Under the pieces are notes generated by a model that was given only the letters and a program-made list of their open reading frames with translations, was not told the origin of the DNA and did not search any database. A stretch of 51,175 bases of DNA from Lachnospiraceae bacterium. Its GTDB lineage: Bacteria > Bacillota > Clostridia > Lachnospirales > Lachnospiraceae. The stretch spans positions 1 through 51,175 of the forward strand of contig JAFUJA010000001.1 of assembly GCA_017473905.1 (NCBI GenBank). Direction: 5' to 3'. Positions 17,551 to 26,314 of this stretch are shown piece after piece. Both the position numbers and the translations under genes were made by a program. How positions within the stretch are numbered: the stretch's first letter is position 1; each line of letters opens with the position of its first letter.

Positions 17551-19077
17551 ATGAAAAAGAGTACCTTTTTGAAGGGCATTCTTCTTCTGATGTTACTTAC
17601 ACTGACTGTTGCACTGTGCGCATGCGCAGGTGATAAGGAAGACAAATCCTCTTCATCTATTACCATCGGTATTCCTCAGGATATTGAAGACAGTCTTGAC
17701 CCCCACGAAATGCTGGCGGCAGGAACCAAAGAGCTTTTCTTCAATGTATACGAGGGTCTGTATAAGGCAGACGTCGATGGGAATTTAGTGCCCGCAGTAG
17801 CCGGTGATGTAGTAATTTCCGAAGATGGATGTACCTACACATTCACATTAAGAGAAGGAGTGAAGTTCCACGACGGAACCCTTGTAACGGCAGCGGACGT
17901 TGAATATTCAATTGCTAAATGCGCCGATATCGAGGGTGGTTCACCCAACATAGCGGCGTTTTCTAATATTGTAAGCGTAACCGCTACGGATGATACCCAT
18001 GTGGAAATCGTTCTGGCAGAAGCAGATAATGATTTACTTGCCATGCTTGCAAGTATTGAGGCAGCAATTTTACCGAAAAACAATGCAACTCCCGATAGTG
18101 TAGCCATCGGAACCGGACCGTATAAGTATGTATCACGTTCTCCGCTGGAGAATATTAAAATGGAAGCATTTGAAGAATACTGGAACGGTGCTCCCGAAAT
18201 TAAAAATGTTACATTTAAAATCTGTTCCAATGCAGATACCATTGCAATGGAATTAAATGGCGGTTCCATTGATATGTTCTGTCGTCTTACCACTGCACAG
18301 ATGGCTGAAATCAATATGGAGCAGTTTGAGATTCTGGAAGGAACCATGAATCTTGTACAGGGTATGTACTTAAATAATGATTTCGGACCTTTTCAGGATG
18401 TGAGAGTAAGACAGGCATTGTGCCATGCAGTGAACAGGGAAGAAGTTCTTGCATTTGTGTCAGACGGAAAAGGAACCGTAATCGGTAGCAGCATGATTCC
18501 CGCTTTCGGAAAGTATTATATGGAGGATTTAAATGAACTTTACCCCTATGATACACAGAAGGCAAAGGAACTTCTTTCGGAAGCAGGGTATGCAGATGGA
18601 CTTACGTTTAGCATTACCGTACCTTCCAATTATCAGCAGCACGTAGATACCGCTCAGGTTATTGCAGAGCAGCTGAAAGAAGTAAACGTAACCGCAGAAA
18701 TCAAGCTGGTTGACTGGGATACATGGTTATCCGAAACCTATAGCAACCGTAATTACGAAGCAACGGTAATCGGCGTAGATGCGCCCCAGCTTACCGCAAC
18801 TGCATTTTTAGACCGTTTTGTAAGTACCGCAGGAGATAATTTTGTAAATTATTCAAATCCCGCATATGATGAGAACTTTGCAAATGCAATGTCTACTGTA
18901 GAGGATGAGGCACGTACGGAATATTTTAAAAACTGCGAACGTCTTCTTGCGGAAGATGCGGCAAATGTATACATTCAGGATTTGCCTGAATTTGTAGCAC
19001 TGAGTAAAAAATATACCGGTTATCAATTCTATCCGGTATATGTATTGGATGTTTCCACCATTAAGATTGCAGAGTAG
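17551..19077 (+). CDS. Peptide ABC transporter substrate-binding lipoprotein (SBP family 5)
   Basis: Extracellular solute receptor of an oligopeptide/dipeptide importer. It has a lipoprotein signal (hydrophobic core LLLMLLTLTVAL then LCAC with the lipidated Cys), followed by the family 5 fold: ITIGIPQDIEDSLDPHE, YTFTLREGVKFHDGTLVTAADVEYS and VRQALCHAVNREEV. Length (508 aa) is typical. Ligand cannot be told from sequence; peptides are most likely, nickel or glutathione are alternatives. First gene of a five-gene operon with its own promoter. Confidence 0.93.
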   Translation: MKKSTFLKGILLLMLLTLTVALCACAGDKEDKSSSSITIGIPQDIEDSLDPHEMLAAGTKELFFNVYEGLYKADVDGNLVPAVAGDVVISEDGCTYTFTLREGVKFHDGTLVTAADVEYSIAKCADIEGGSPNIAAFSNIVSVTATDDTHVEIVLAEADNDLLAMLASIEAAILPKNNATPDSVAIGTGPYKYVSRSPLENIKMEAFEEYWNGAPEIKNVTFKICSNADTIAMELNGGSIDMFCRLTTAQMAEINMEQFEILEGTMNLVQGMYLNNDFGPFQDVRVRQALCHAVNREEVLAFVSDGKGTVIGSSMIPAFGKYYMEDLNELYPYDTQKAKELLSEAGYADGLTFSITVPSNYQQHVDTAQVIAEQLKEVNVTAEIKLVDWDTWLSETYSNRNYEATVIGVDAPQLTATAFLDRFVSTAGDNFVNYSNPAYDENFANAMSTVEDEARTEYFKNCERLLAEDAANVYIQDLPEFVALSKKYTGYQFYPVYVLDVSTIKIAE

Positions 19078-19116
19078 AAACATTTTTAAAAGATGAATAG
19101 GAAGGAGATCGCAAGT

Positions 19117-20058
19117 ATGGGAAAATACCTGTTAAAAAAGACTGTAATGTTGGTATTGACTCTTCTTGCGGTCTCTTTTGTTGTTTTTGCGATTTTTACC
19201 ATTCTGCCGGGAGACCCTGCGTTGCATAAGCTGGGAACCCAGGCAACACCGGAGCGTCTGGAGGCACTTCGGGAGTCTATGGGATTGAACGAACCTTTTA
19301 TGCTTAGGTATTTAAAATGGTTGTCCGGCATGCTGGTATTTGATTTCGGAAATTCATATTCCTACTCCGGCAGTGTTACGGCTTTGATCGGTCCTAAAAT
19401 TCCGATTAACCTTGTTTTATCGGTAATGGCGCTGGTTATTGTCTGTTGTGTATCCATTCCCATGGGAATTTATACAGCCAAACATGTGGGTGGCAAGGCA
19501 GATAAGTGCATTATGGCGGTGAATCAGTTCGCCATGTCAGTTCCCCCTTTCCTCGTAGGTCTGTTTTTGACCTTTGTTTTTGGGCTTACCCTGAAATTGT
19601 TTGTGCCGGGAGGCTATGTGGATTATCGGGAGAATTTCATCGGTTTTATCGGTTATCTTATTTGTCCGGCCATTGCAATTGCCCTTCCTAAGTGCGCAAT
19701 GTGTATCAAACTTCTCAAGGCCAATATTTTGGAGGAATCTAAAAAGGATTATGCAAGAACTGCTTACAGCAGGGGAAATTCCACTACGCAGATGTTATAT
19801 AAACATCTTTTAAAAAATGCGATTATGCCTACCATTACTTTTATTGGTATGGTGGCTGCAGATATGATTGCAAGCGGTATTATTGTGGAGCAGGTATTCG
19901 GCATTCCCGGTCTGGGAAGAAGCCTGCTGGCAGCAATTTCTGCCCGGGATTATCCTGTGGTGGAAGCAATTGTTATGCTGATTGCTTTTTTGATTGTAAC
20001 CATTAGTGCCGTTACGGATGTGATTCATGGCATTATGGACCCGAGAGTGAGAATGTAA
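19117..20058 (+). CDS. Peptide ABC transporter permease (DppB/OppB type)
   Basis: First inner-membrane permease. It has an N-terminal helix (MLVLTLLAVSFVVFAIFTILPGDPA), the OppB signature LRESMGLNEPF, and the ATPase-coupling EAA loop (DYARTAYSRGNS...LKNAIMPTITF). The start at 19117 (MGKYLLKK) is preferred to ATG 19093 because AGGAAGGAG lies 8 nt before it, inside the longer reading. Length 313 aa is typical. Confidence 0.93.
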   Translation: MGKYLLKKTVMLVLTLLAVSFVVFAIFTILPGDPALHKLGTQATPERLEALRESMGLNEPFMLRYLKWLSGMLVFDFGNSYSYSGSVTALIGPKIPINLVLSVMALVIVCCVSIPMGIYTAKHVGGKADKCIMAVNQFAMSVPPFLVGLFLTFVFGLTLKLFVPGGYVDYRENFIGFIGYLICPAIAIALPKCAMCIKLLKANILEESKKDYARTAYSRGNSTTQMLYKHLLKNAIMPTITFIGMVAADMIASGIIVEQVFGIPGLGRSLLAAISARDYPVVEAIVMLIAFLIVTISAVTDVIHGIMDPRVRM

Positions 20059-20070
20059 AAGGAACTTTTT

Positions 20071-20874
20071 ATGAAGAAGAAAACAGGAAAATTCAACTTA
20101 ATACTGGGTTGTATCCTGCTGGGTGGCATTGGGTTGTTTGCGCTTTCCGGTCTTCTTTTCATGCCTTATGATCCGGAAGGAATGGACATAGCCAATAAAC
20201 TGGCGGCACCCTCCCTTGCCCATCCCTTCGGGTGTGATAATTTCGGCAGGGATATTTTCAGCAGGGTTCAGTCAGGATTGTTAACAACTCTTGGAATCGG
20301 CATTTCCAGCGTTGCCCTGGGAACGGTGCTGGGAACTCTTTTAGGAGCACTGATGGGATATTATGCAGGTCTGATAGATGAGGGACTGATGCGGATTATG
20401 GATGTGCTTTTTGCCATTCCGTCTATTTTACTTGCTTTGATTTTTCTGAGTGTGTTTGACTCCAGTATGGGAAATGTCATCCTGGCGCTGGGATTTTCCA
20501 TCGTGCCCAGCTTTGCCAAAATGATGCGACAGGAGTTCCGGAAACAAAGGGAGATGGAATATGTAAAAGTGGCGAAGCTTTTTGGAGCATCTGATGCCAG
20601 AATTCTTTTTGTGCATATTCTTCCTAATGTGATGCCTACTTTTATTAATTGTATTTTGATTTCTTTTAATAATGCCGTACTTGCAGAGGCGGGAATGAGT
20701 TATTTGGGAATCGGTGTACAGCCGCCCAAGGCAAGCCTTGGAAGAATGCTTTCCGAAGCCCAGGGCTATCTGACGAGTGCTCCTTTTTATACGATTTTTC
20801 CCGGTATTATTATGATATTGATGTTGTTCGGCTTCTGCCTTTTAAGTGAGAAGGGAAGTGAAAAGAATGCTTGA
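20071..20874 (+). CDS. Peptide ABC transporter permease (DppC/OppC type)
   Basis: Second permease. Seen: HPFGCDNFGRDIFSRVQSG (the usual GTDxxGRDxxSR motif), six hydrophobic segments, and the EAA loop (YVKVAKLFGASDARILFVHILPN). Length 267 aa. It starts 12 nt after the first permease with AAAGGA as ribosome site and overlaps the following ATPase by 8 nt. Confidence 0.93.
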   Translation: MKKKTGKFNLILGCILLGGIGLFALSGLLFMPYDPEGMDIANKLAAPSLAHPFGCDNFGRDIFSRVQSGLLTTLGIGISSVALGTVLGTLLGALMGYYAGLIDEGLMRIMDVLFAIPSILLALIFLSVFDSSMGNVILALGFSIVPSFAKMMRQEFRKQREMEYVKVAKLFGASDARILFVHILPNVMPTFINCILISFNNAVLAEAGMSYLGIGVQPPKASLGRMLSEAQGYLTSAPFYTIFPGIIMILMLFGFCLLSEKGSEKNA

Positions 20875-21673
20875 TGTAAGGAATTTGACGATTGAGTTTC
20901 ACGACCATTCTCTTCCGGAAGTGGCGGTGGACAATATATCTTTTTCCGTAAATGACGGAGATATTTTGGGAATAGTGGGAGAATCCGGTTCCGGTAAAAG
21001 TATGACGGCGTTAGCGATTGCAGGTCTTTTAAACAGGGGAGATATTACCAAGTCGGGAGAGATTCTTCTGGACGGCAAAGAACTTCTTCACATGAAACGT
21101 AAAGAGCTGCGTGAACTGCAGGGAAAAGACATCGGAATTGTATTTCAGGAACCCATGACCAGCTTAAATCCCGTGCGTAAAATCGACTGGCAGGTGGAAG
21201 AAGCCCTTCGTACCCATGGGGAAAAAGATAAGGATAAAATGAAGCAGCTTGCACTGGAAATCATGGAAGAAGTGGGGCTTCCGGATGTGGAAATCCTTTA
21301 TAATGCTTATCCTCACGAGCTTTCCGGCGGCATGCGTCAGAGAGTTATGATTGCAGCAGCTATGATTTCGGGGCCGGGGCTTTTGATTGCAGATGAACCG
21401 ACTACGGCATTGGATGTAACCGTACAGGCTCAGATTATTGCCTTGTTAAAGAAAATAAATGCGGAGAAAAAGACCACGATTTTATTTATATCCCATGATT
21501 TAAGTCTTGTGAGAATGCTGTGTAAGCATGTTCTTGTGATGAAAGACGGTAATATTGTGGAAGAAGGTCCTGTGGAAGAAATCTTCCGCAATCCGAAGGA
21601 AAGCTATACCCGGGAACTGATTGATGCCATTCCTGTGGTGGAAAGAAGGAGGAATGATAATGGAGCAAAGTAA
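20867..21673 (+). CDS. Peptide ABC transporter ATP-binding protein (DppD/OppD type)
   Basis: ATPase subunit. Walker [10 protein letters not shown]-loop [12 protein letters not shown], signature LSGGMRQR, Walker [13 protein letters not shown], and the switch His in [10 protein letters not shown]. The start at 20867 ([11 protein letters not shown]) fits the family N-terminus; an in-frame start at 20846 would add seven residues and a longer overlap with the permease gene. 268 aa, a little shorter than OppD (about 330) because the C-terminal Fe-S/peptide-loop tail is missing. Confidence 0.93.
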   Translation: MLDVRNLTIEFHDHSLPEVAVDNISFSVNDGDILGIVGESGSGKSMTALAIAGLLNRGDITKSGEILLDGKELLHMKRKELRELQGKDIGIVFQEPMTSLNPVRKIDWQVEEALRTHGEKDKDKMKQLALEIMEEVGLPDVEILYNAYPHELSGGMRQRVMIAAAMISGPGLLIADEPTTALDVTVQAQIIALLKKINAEKKTTILFISHDLSLVRMLCKHVLVMKDGNIVEEGPVEEIFRNPKESYTRELIDAIPVVERRRNDNGAK

Positions 21674-22403
21674 TGTTTGTGAAGTGAGAAATCTTTCTTT
21701 TTCCTATGCTAAATCCGGATTCGGCAGAAAAAAAGCCGGACAGGGAAGCAGTATATCGGACATTTCTTTTTCCATAAAAGAAGGAGAAATTTTAGGTCTT
21801 GTAGGGGAGAGCGGAAGCGGAAAATCAACCCTTGCCAAGTGTATTGCCGGTCTTTTGGAGCCTTCCCAAGGAACCATCGAAAAGCAAAAAGTTCAAATGG
21901 TATTTCAGGATAGCTATAGTGCCTTGAATCCTGCTAAAACCGTGGGCTGGCTTCTGGAAGAGTCGCTTCGTTTGTCCGGTGTGAAAGACAAAGAAATCCG
22001 CAGAGAAAAAATACGTCAGATGTTGGATGAAGTGGAGTTGGAAGAAGAACATCTGGACAGAAAACCATCTGCACTTTCCGGCGGACAGCGTCAAAGGGTG
22101 ATGATTGCCATGGCACTTCTTGCAAATCCCGGACTTTTGATTGCAGATGAACCGGTATCCGCTTTGGATGTGACGGTGCAGAAACAAATTCTGGGACTTT
22201 TAAAAAAATTAAGAAAAGAGCGTAAGCTGGCAATTCTTTTTATTTCCCATGATTTACGTACCGTTTACGGTCTTTGCGACAGCTGTATGGTTATGAAAGA
22301 AGGAAAAATAGTTGAAGCAGGCAGCAAAGATGAGTTATACTGTAATCCGAAGACAGAATATACCCGGCTTCTTTTACAAAGTGCCGGTATCGAGTGGGAG
22401 TAA
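21660..22403 (+). CDS. Peptide ABC transporter ATP-binding protein (DppF/OppF type)
   Basis: Second ATPase. Walker [10 protein letters not shown]-loop [12 protein letters not shown], signature LSGGQRQR, Walker [16 protein letters not shown] 21660 is chosen because AGGAGG ends 7 nt before it; ATG 21654 would be one base from the ribosome site. It overlaps the preceding ATPase gene by 14 nt, suggesting coupled translation. 247 aa, short for OppF because the C-terminal extension is absent. Confidence 0.93.
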   Translation: MEQSNVCEVRNLSFSYAKSGFGRKKAGQGSSISDISFSIKEGEILGLVGESGSGKSTLAKCIAGLLEPSQGTIEKQKVQMVFQDSYSALNPAKTVGWLLEESLRLSGVKDKEIRREKIRQMLDEVELEEEHLDRKPSALSGGQRQRVMIAMALLANPGLLIADEPVSALDVTVQKQILGLLKKLRKERKLAILFISHDLRTVYGLCDSCMVMKEGKIVEAGSKDELYCNPKTEYTRLLLQSAGIEWE

Positions 22404-22405
22404 TT

Positions 22406-22921
22406 ATGTTTCAAGCTTTTTATCCTGGTGAATATGTGGATTCTACCTATGAAATAGATTTTGAAGAATTTTATAAAAAGGGATATCGAGGCGTTATTTT
22501 TGATATTGATAATACGCTGGTTCCCCATGGTGCACCTGCGGATGATAGAAGCAGAAAACTGATAGCCTCTTTGAAGGAAATGGGATATTCCGTATTTCTT
22601 CTTTCCAATAATAAGGAAGCAAGAGTAAAGGTGTTTAATGAAGGGCAGAATCTGGACTATATCCATAAAGCAGGCAAGCCTTTCAGGAAAAATTACAGAC
22701 GGGCCATGGAGAAAATGGGCACAACTACGGAGAATACCCTTTTTGTGGGAGACCAGCTTTTTACGGATGTGTGGGGAGCAAAACGGACCGGAATGCACAA
22801 TATTCTTGTAAAACCCATTCATCCCCGTGAAGAAATCCAAATTGTCCTGAAAAGGAAGCTGGAACGGGTTGTTTTGAAAGAATATGCAAAAAAAATTGAA
22901 AAAAATAAAAAAATCAGTTGA
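22406..22921 (+). CDS. yqeG: YqeG family HAD-superfamily phosphatase
   Basis: HAD phosphatase of the YqeG (IIIA) type. Motif I is FDIDNTLVPH, motif II LLSNN, and motif III the GDQLFTDVWGAKR stretch. Length 171 aa fits. ATG 22406 is preferred to GTG 22394 because GGGAG lies 5 nt before the ATG; it begins 2 nt after the ATPase stop. Substrate unknown; in many Firmicutes it is grouped with aroE/yqeH genes, not transport genes, so its place at the end of this operon may be incidental. Confidence 0.9.
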   Translation: MFQAFYPGEYVDSTYEIDFEEFYKKGYRGVIFDIDNTLVPHGAPADDRSRKLIASLKEMGYSVFLLSNNKEARVKVFNEGQNLDYIHKAGKPFRKNYRRAMEKMGTTTENTLFVGDQLFTDVWGAKRTGMHNILVKPIHPREEIQIVLKRKLERVVLKEYAKKIEKNKKIS

Positions 22922-22946
22922 AATATGCTTGTTCTTATATTAAACT
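22918..22946 (+). promoter_or_regulatory. Probable promoter of efp
   Basis: TTGAAA (22918-22923), 17 bp, TAAACT (22941-22946), overlapping the stop of the preceding gene. The -10 is a weak match. Confidence 0.45.
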
Positions 22947-22985
22947 AATTTTGAATTATTATGTAATATTTAGGAGGAAGAAACG

Positions 22986-23543
22986 ATGATTTCTGCCGGT
23001 GAATTTAGAAACGGTGTTACGATTGAATTGGATTCTAATGTTTTTCAGATTGTTGAATTTCAGCATGTAAAACCCGGAAAGGGCGCTGCTTTTGTTCGTA
23101 CCAAATTGAAAAATATTAAGAATGGTGGTGTTGTGGAGAGAACCTTCAGACCTACCGAAAAATGTCCTTTGGCACGAATTGATAGAAAGGATATGCAGTA
23201 CTTATACTCTGACGGAGATATGTTCAATTTCATGGATGTTGAAACTTACGAGCAGATTGCTCTCAACAAGGATGAAATCGGCGATGCTCTTAAGTTCGTT
23301 AAAGAAAATGACATGGTTAAAATGTGTTCCCACAACGGAAGTGTGTTCGCTATCGAACCCCCTCTGTTTGTTGAACTTGAAATTACCGAAACCGAACCCG
23401 GTTTCAAGGGTGATACCGCTACAGGTGCAAGCAAGCCTGCTACCGTGGAAACCGGTGCAGTTGTAAGCGTTCCCCTGTTCGTAGAAATCGGTGACAAGAT
23501 TAAGATTGACACAAGAACCGGAGAATACTTAAGTAGAGTATAA
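22986..23543 (+). CDS. efp: Translation elongation factor P
   Basis: Ribosome-bound factor that relieves stalling at polyproline. KOW-like N-domain with [10 protein letters not shown], where Lys32 is the residue modified in other bacteria (aminopentanolylated in Bacillus), then the two OB domains ending with [17 protein letters not shown]. Length 185 aa is canonical. AGGAGG precedes the ATG. Monocistronic: promoter before and strong terminator after. Confidence 0.98.
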   Translation: MISAGEFRNGVTIELDSNVFQIVEFQHVKPGKGAAFVRTKLKNIKNGGVVERTFRPTEKCPLARIDRKDMQYLYSDGDMFNFMDVETYEQIALNKDEIGDALKFVKENDMVKMCSHNGSVFAIEPPLFVELEITETEPGFKGDTATGASKPATVETGAVVSVPLFVEIGDKIKIDTRTGEYLSRV

Positions 23544-23569
23544 TGATATTCACATCTATTTTGGCTTTT

Positions 23570-23604
23570 AAGGCAATGAAAATTCTTTTTTCATTGCCTT
23601 TTTG
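23570..23604 (+). terminator. Rho-independent terminator of efp
   Basis: AAGGCAATGAAAA (23570-23582) pairs perfectly with TTTTCATTGCCTT (23588-23600), then TTTT. Confidence 0.93.
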
Positions 23605-23736
23605 TTATGGGGAGAGGCCGCAGCATTCATGCGAGCGTATCTCATTTCTGTTATGGCAACGGGACGGAAGACCGTTGTATCTGAAATCATATCTTTGTCC
23701 GAAAGGACAGTCTAAAATGAAAGAGAGGTCAAATCT
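23605..23736 (+). promoter_or_regulatory. Structured leader region before the DUF5688 gene
   Basis: 132 nt without a credible gene but with several hairpins: GCAT-TC-ATGC near 23625, CAACGG (23657-23662)/CCGTTG (23672-23677) enclosed by ATTTC/GAAAT, and TGTCC-GAAA-GGACA (23696-23709) with a GNRA tetraloop. No known riboswitch class recognised. Confidence 0.4.
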
Positions 23737-24660
23737 ATGGATTTTATGGAATTTACACAGACTATCAAAGAAATGGCGGAAGTAAGATGTAAGGAAAATG
23801 ATAAAGTTTCCCTGAATCGTGTGCCTAAAAATAACGGTGTTTTTTTACAAGGATTAACCATTTCGAAAAAGGGGAGAAATATATCCCCAACCATTTATTT
23901 GGAGGAATTTTATAAAGAATATCAAAAGGGCAGGAGTGCAGAGGATATTGTAGAAGAAATTCTTTTTATTTACGAAGAGAAAACGTTGCAAAACAGCCTG
24001 GATATGGATTTTTTTACGGAATATGACAAAGCAGTGGAGAACATTGTTTTTAAATTGGTAAACTATGAGAAAAATGAGGAATTGCTCGCAGATGTCCCTC
24101 ATGTAAAATATCTTGACCTTGCAATTGTTTTTCTTTATCTGTTCCGGGATCATGAAATCGGAAATGCCACGATTCTGATTCATAACAATCATTTAAAAAT
24201 TTGGGAAAAAACCACGGAAGATTTATATGAAGCAGCATGTAAGAACACACCAAGGCTTTTAAAATGGGAATTAAAAGGAATGGAAGAAATCTTAAAGGAA
24301 CTGTGTGCCGGAGACCATTTTTATGATGAGGAAGAGGCGGAAACAGACGAGGAATGTCCGGATATACATGATGACGGAGAAATGTATGTATTAACCAATC
24401 ATGAGAGAATTAACGGAGCAGGTGTTATTCTTTATGACAGTCTGCTTTCAAGGTTTGCAGAGCGGAAGAAGAAAGATATTATTATTTTGCCCAGCTCTGT
24501 TCATGAAGTGATTTTGCTGCCTTGTGATGACAATCAGGATAAAAGAATGCTTATGGAACTTGTGAAAGAAGTAAATCAAACACAGGTAGAAGCACAGGAA
24601 GTACTGTCTGACAGCGTATACCTTTTCTCCAGAAAAGAACAAAAAGTAGTCTGTCTCTAG
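23737..24660 (+). CDS. DUF5688 family protein
   Basis: Cytoplasmic protein of unknown function from a family common in Lachnospiraceae. The N-terminal signature is VSLNRVPKNNGVFLQGLTIS followed by NISPTIYLEEFYKEY; no membrane segments or signal. An acidic stretch (DEEEAETDEECPDIHDD) precedes the last third, which resembles the usual C-terminus (VLTNHERINGAGVILYD). AGAGAGG precedes the ATG. It follows a structured leader and stands alone. No enzymatic motif is recognisable. Confidence 0.8.
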   Translation: MDFMEFTQTIKEMAEVRCKENDKVSLNRVPKNNGVFLQGLTISKKGRNISPTIYLEEFYKEYQKGRSAEDIVEEILFIYEEKTLQNSLDMDFFTEYDKAVENIVFKLVNYEKNEELLADVPHVKYLDLAIVFLYLFRDHEIGNATILIHNNHLKIWEKTTEDLYEAACKNTPRLLKWELKGMEEILKELCAGDHFYDEEEAETDEECPDIHDDGEMYVLTNHERINGAGVILYDSLLSRFAERKKKDIIILPSSVHEVILLPCDDNQDKRMLMELVKEVNQTQVEAQEVLSDSVYLFSRKEQKVVCL

Positions 24661-24667
24661 TGTTTTC

Positions 24668-24739
24668 GGGGTATGAAAGCATTGTTACATGTAAAAAAAT
24701 GGGGCTTTTAGAAGAATGTGGCGATGCTTTTCACACCCC
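24668..24739 (+). repeat. Imperfect 17-bp inverted repeat after the DUF5688 gene
   Basis: GGGGTATGAAAGCATTG (24668-24684) faces CGATGCTTTTCACACCCC (24722-24739): one mismatch, one bulge and one wobble. A palindrome TTACATGTAA sits in the loop. No T-tract follows, so terminator function is doubtful. Confidence 0.4.
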
Positions 24740-24747
24740 TAAACTAC

Positions 24748-24776
24748 TAGACAAAAAGAGAAGAGTATGGTATCAT
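24748..24776 (+). promoter_or_regulatory. Promoter of tRNA-Arg
   Basis: TAGACA (24748-24753), 17 bp, TATCAT (24771-24776) with an extended TG (24768-24769). It lies about 45 nt before the tRNA. Confidence 0.6.
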
Positions 24777-24820
24777 ATGTCACAGTGGCGTAATATTTTT
24801 GTAATATTTTCGTCTTCTGA

Positions 24821-24892
24821 GCACCCGTAGTCTAATGGATAGAACGAAGGCCTCCGACGCCTTTAATGCAGGTTCGATTCCTGTCGGGTGTA
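24821..24892 (+). tRNA. tRNA-Arg, anticodon CCG
   Basis: Full cloverleaf by eye: acceptor GCACCCG/CGGGTGT (one G-U), D-arm GTCT/GAAC, anticodon stem AAGGC/GCCTT with loop CTCCGAC (anticodon CCG), variable TAAT, T-arm GCAGG/CCTGT with loop TTCGATT, discriminator A. No CCA is encoded. The D-stem has a C12-A23 mismatch, where a G at position 23 would pair. Confidence 0.95.
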
Positions 24893-24953
24893 TTTTGTAA
24901 GTAAAAGAGGATATTCTTTTGACATACAATTTAGAAATGAGGTTAAGGGTTAT

Positions 24954-26180
24954 ATGATGAAGTTTATCAAGTCCCTCCTCTTCGACAAAATCGGTGGTTG
25001 GATTAAAGTTCATTCCATCATTTCCGCAACGCTTCTATTTGCTGTGGTTGTTGCCTGTGTAACTTTGGTGGCGGCAGTAATTGGTGGCAAGGGAAATCCT
25101 GCAATGTTGGGAACTGTCGGAGACGAAGGCAAAACAGGTGGCACAGAAGGATCTGAATTACCTGCAAGAGATATTTCTCTGCAGTGTGACAAATATCCTG
25201 ACGTAAATCAGCTGATTGAAGACTATCACAAAGCGCTTGCAGACAATGATGAAGAGAAAATCAAACAGTATCTTCTTTATGTAAGCGAGGATGAGCTGAT
25301 TAATATTGCCGTTAAAAGTGAATATATCGAGAGTTATGATAAAATCAAATGCTATACACAGGAAGGTTATGACGAGAATTCCTACTATGTATATGTATCT
25401 TATCAGTTGAAACTGGATGGTTTTGAAACTCTTGTACCCGGTCTGAGCGGACTGTATTATTGTCCTGATGAAGCCGGTACTTATCACATTTATCGGAAAT
25501 CTGATATGAGCGAAGCCGTACTTGCGGACTTTTATCAGGTGTATATGGAACAGGAAGTACAGGATTTGTATGATACCGTAAAACTGGATTATACGGAAGT
25601 TCTGGAAAGTGATGAGAATCTAAAGACTTTTGTTGAATCTTTTGAAGATGTGGTTCGTGATGAAGTTGTAAAACGAATTGCCATTCGTGAAGCAAGCGAA
25701 GCGCTTGTGGAAGCCAGCAGTGAAGCTCTCAGCTCAGAGGAAGACCCTACAGAGGTTGCTGACGGAGATGAAAGTGAAACGGTTCGTGCAACCACCACTG
25801 TAAATGTCAGAAGTTCAGACAGCGAGACTGCGGATAAAATCGGCAAGGTAATAACCGGAACGACTTTAACCCGTCTTGAAGAGAAGTTAAACGGATGGAG
25901 CAAGGTTCTTTATGAAGGTTCTGAGGGTTATATCAAATCAGAATATTTAGAGTCTATGTCCTCTTCGGGAGACAATGATAATGATGAGCCTGCATCAGGA
26001 AAATATGTAACTGTAAAAGAAAATGTTAATATCCGTGCAAGCGCAAGCGAAACAGGAAATAAGCTTGGTCTTGCCGTTGCGGGAACCAAGCTGGAACTGA
26101 TTGAAAAAATGAGTGACGGCTGGACGAAGATTAAATACGAAGGCCAGACCGCCTACGTGAAATCTGACTATGTAGAATAA
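24954..26180 (+). CDS. Membrane-anchored protein with two C-terminal SH3b domains
   Basis: Surface protein of unknown role. One membrane helix near the N-terminus (about residues 22-45, SIISATLLFAVVVACVTLVA) and an extracellular part with an alpha/beta domain of the kind seen in NTF2-like folds (QLIEDYHKALADNDEEKIKQ). A coiled acidic linker follows, then two SH3b repeats (TVNVRSSDSETADKIG...GYIKSEYLE and NVNIRASASETGNKLG...AYVKSDYVE) that usually bind cell wall. The start at 24954 uses AAGGG 6 nt upstream; an in-frame GTG at 24888 would lie in the tRNA and is rejected. 408 aa. Confidence 0.85.
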   Translation: MMKFIKSLLFDKIGGWIKVHSIISATLLFAVVVACVTLVAAVIGGKGNPAMLGTVGDEGKTGGTEGSELPARDISLQCDKYPDVNQLIEDYHKALADNDEEKIKQYLLYVSEDELINIAVKSEYIESYDKIKCYTQEGYDENSYYVYVSYQLKLDGFETLVPGLSGLYYCPDEAGTYHIYRKSDMSEAVLADFYQVYMEQEVQDLYDTVKLDYTEVLESDENLKTFVESFEDVVRDEVVKRIAIREASEALVEASSEALSSEEDPTEVADGDESETVRATTTVNVRSSDSETADKIGKVITGTTLTRLEEKLNGWSKVLYEGSEGYIKSEYLESMSSSGDNDNDEPASGKYVTVKENVNIRASASETGNKLGLAVAGTKLELIEKMSDGWTKIKYEGQTAYVKSDYVE

Positions 26181-26187
26181 GGCGTAT

Positions 26188-26223
26188 AAGGTTCATAATC
26201 GGTATTGGTTATGAACCTTTTTG
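26188..26223 (+). terminator. Rho-independent terminator after the SH3b gene
   Basis: AAGGTTCATAA (26188-26198) and TTATGAACCTT (26209-26219), perfect 11-bp stem followed by T residues. Confidence 0.93.
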
Positions 26224-26314
26224 TTATGGCAACGAGGCAAGCGGCTGCATCTGCCGACTGCTAATCAGAGCGGGATTTACAAAGCGTATCCCGGATCTGT
26301 TCATGGGAGGAACA
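26224..26314 (+). other. Short structured leader before rluF
   Basis: Holds CGGC/GCCG nested in GGCA/TGCC (about 26236-26255), CGGGAT/ATCCCG (about 26270-26292), then GGGAGG as ribosome site. It shares the 13-mer TGTTATGGCAACG (26222-26234) with the leader at 23649-23661; a 13-mer match is expected by chance in a window this size. Confidence 0.3.

Noticed and set aside
23543-23785. 80-aa forward reading frame after efp
   Set aside because: It runs through the efp terminator and has no protein-like pattern or ribosome site.
24888-24953. N-terminal extension of the SH3b protein from GTG 24888
   Set aside because: The start would lie inside the tRNA; the ATG at 24954 has a ribosome site.
24780-25013. 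Reverse-strand reading frame containing HPTGIEPALKASEAF
   Set aside because: This is the antisense translation of the tRNA-Arg gene, a familiar artefact.
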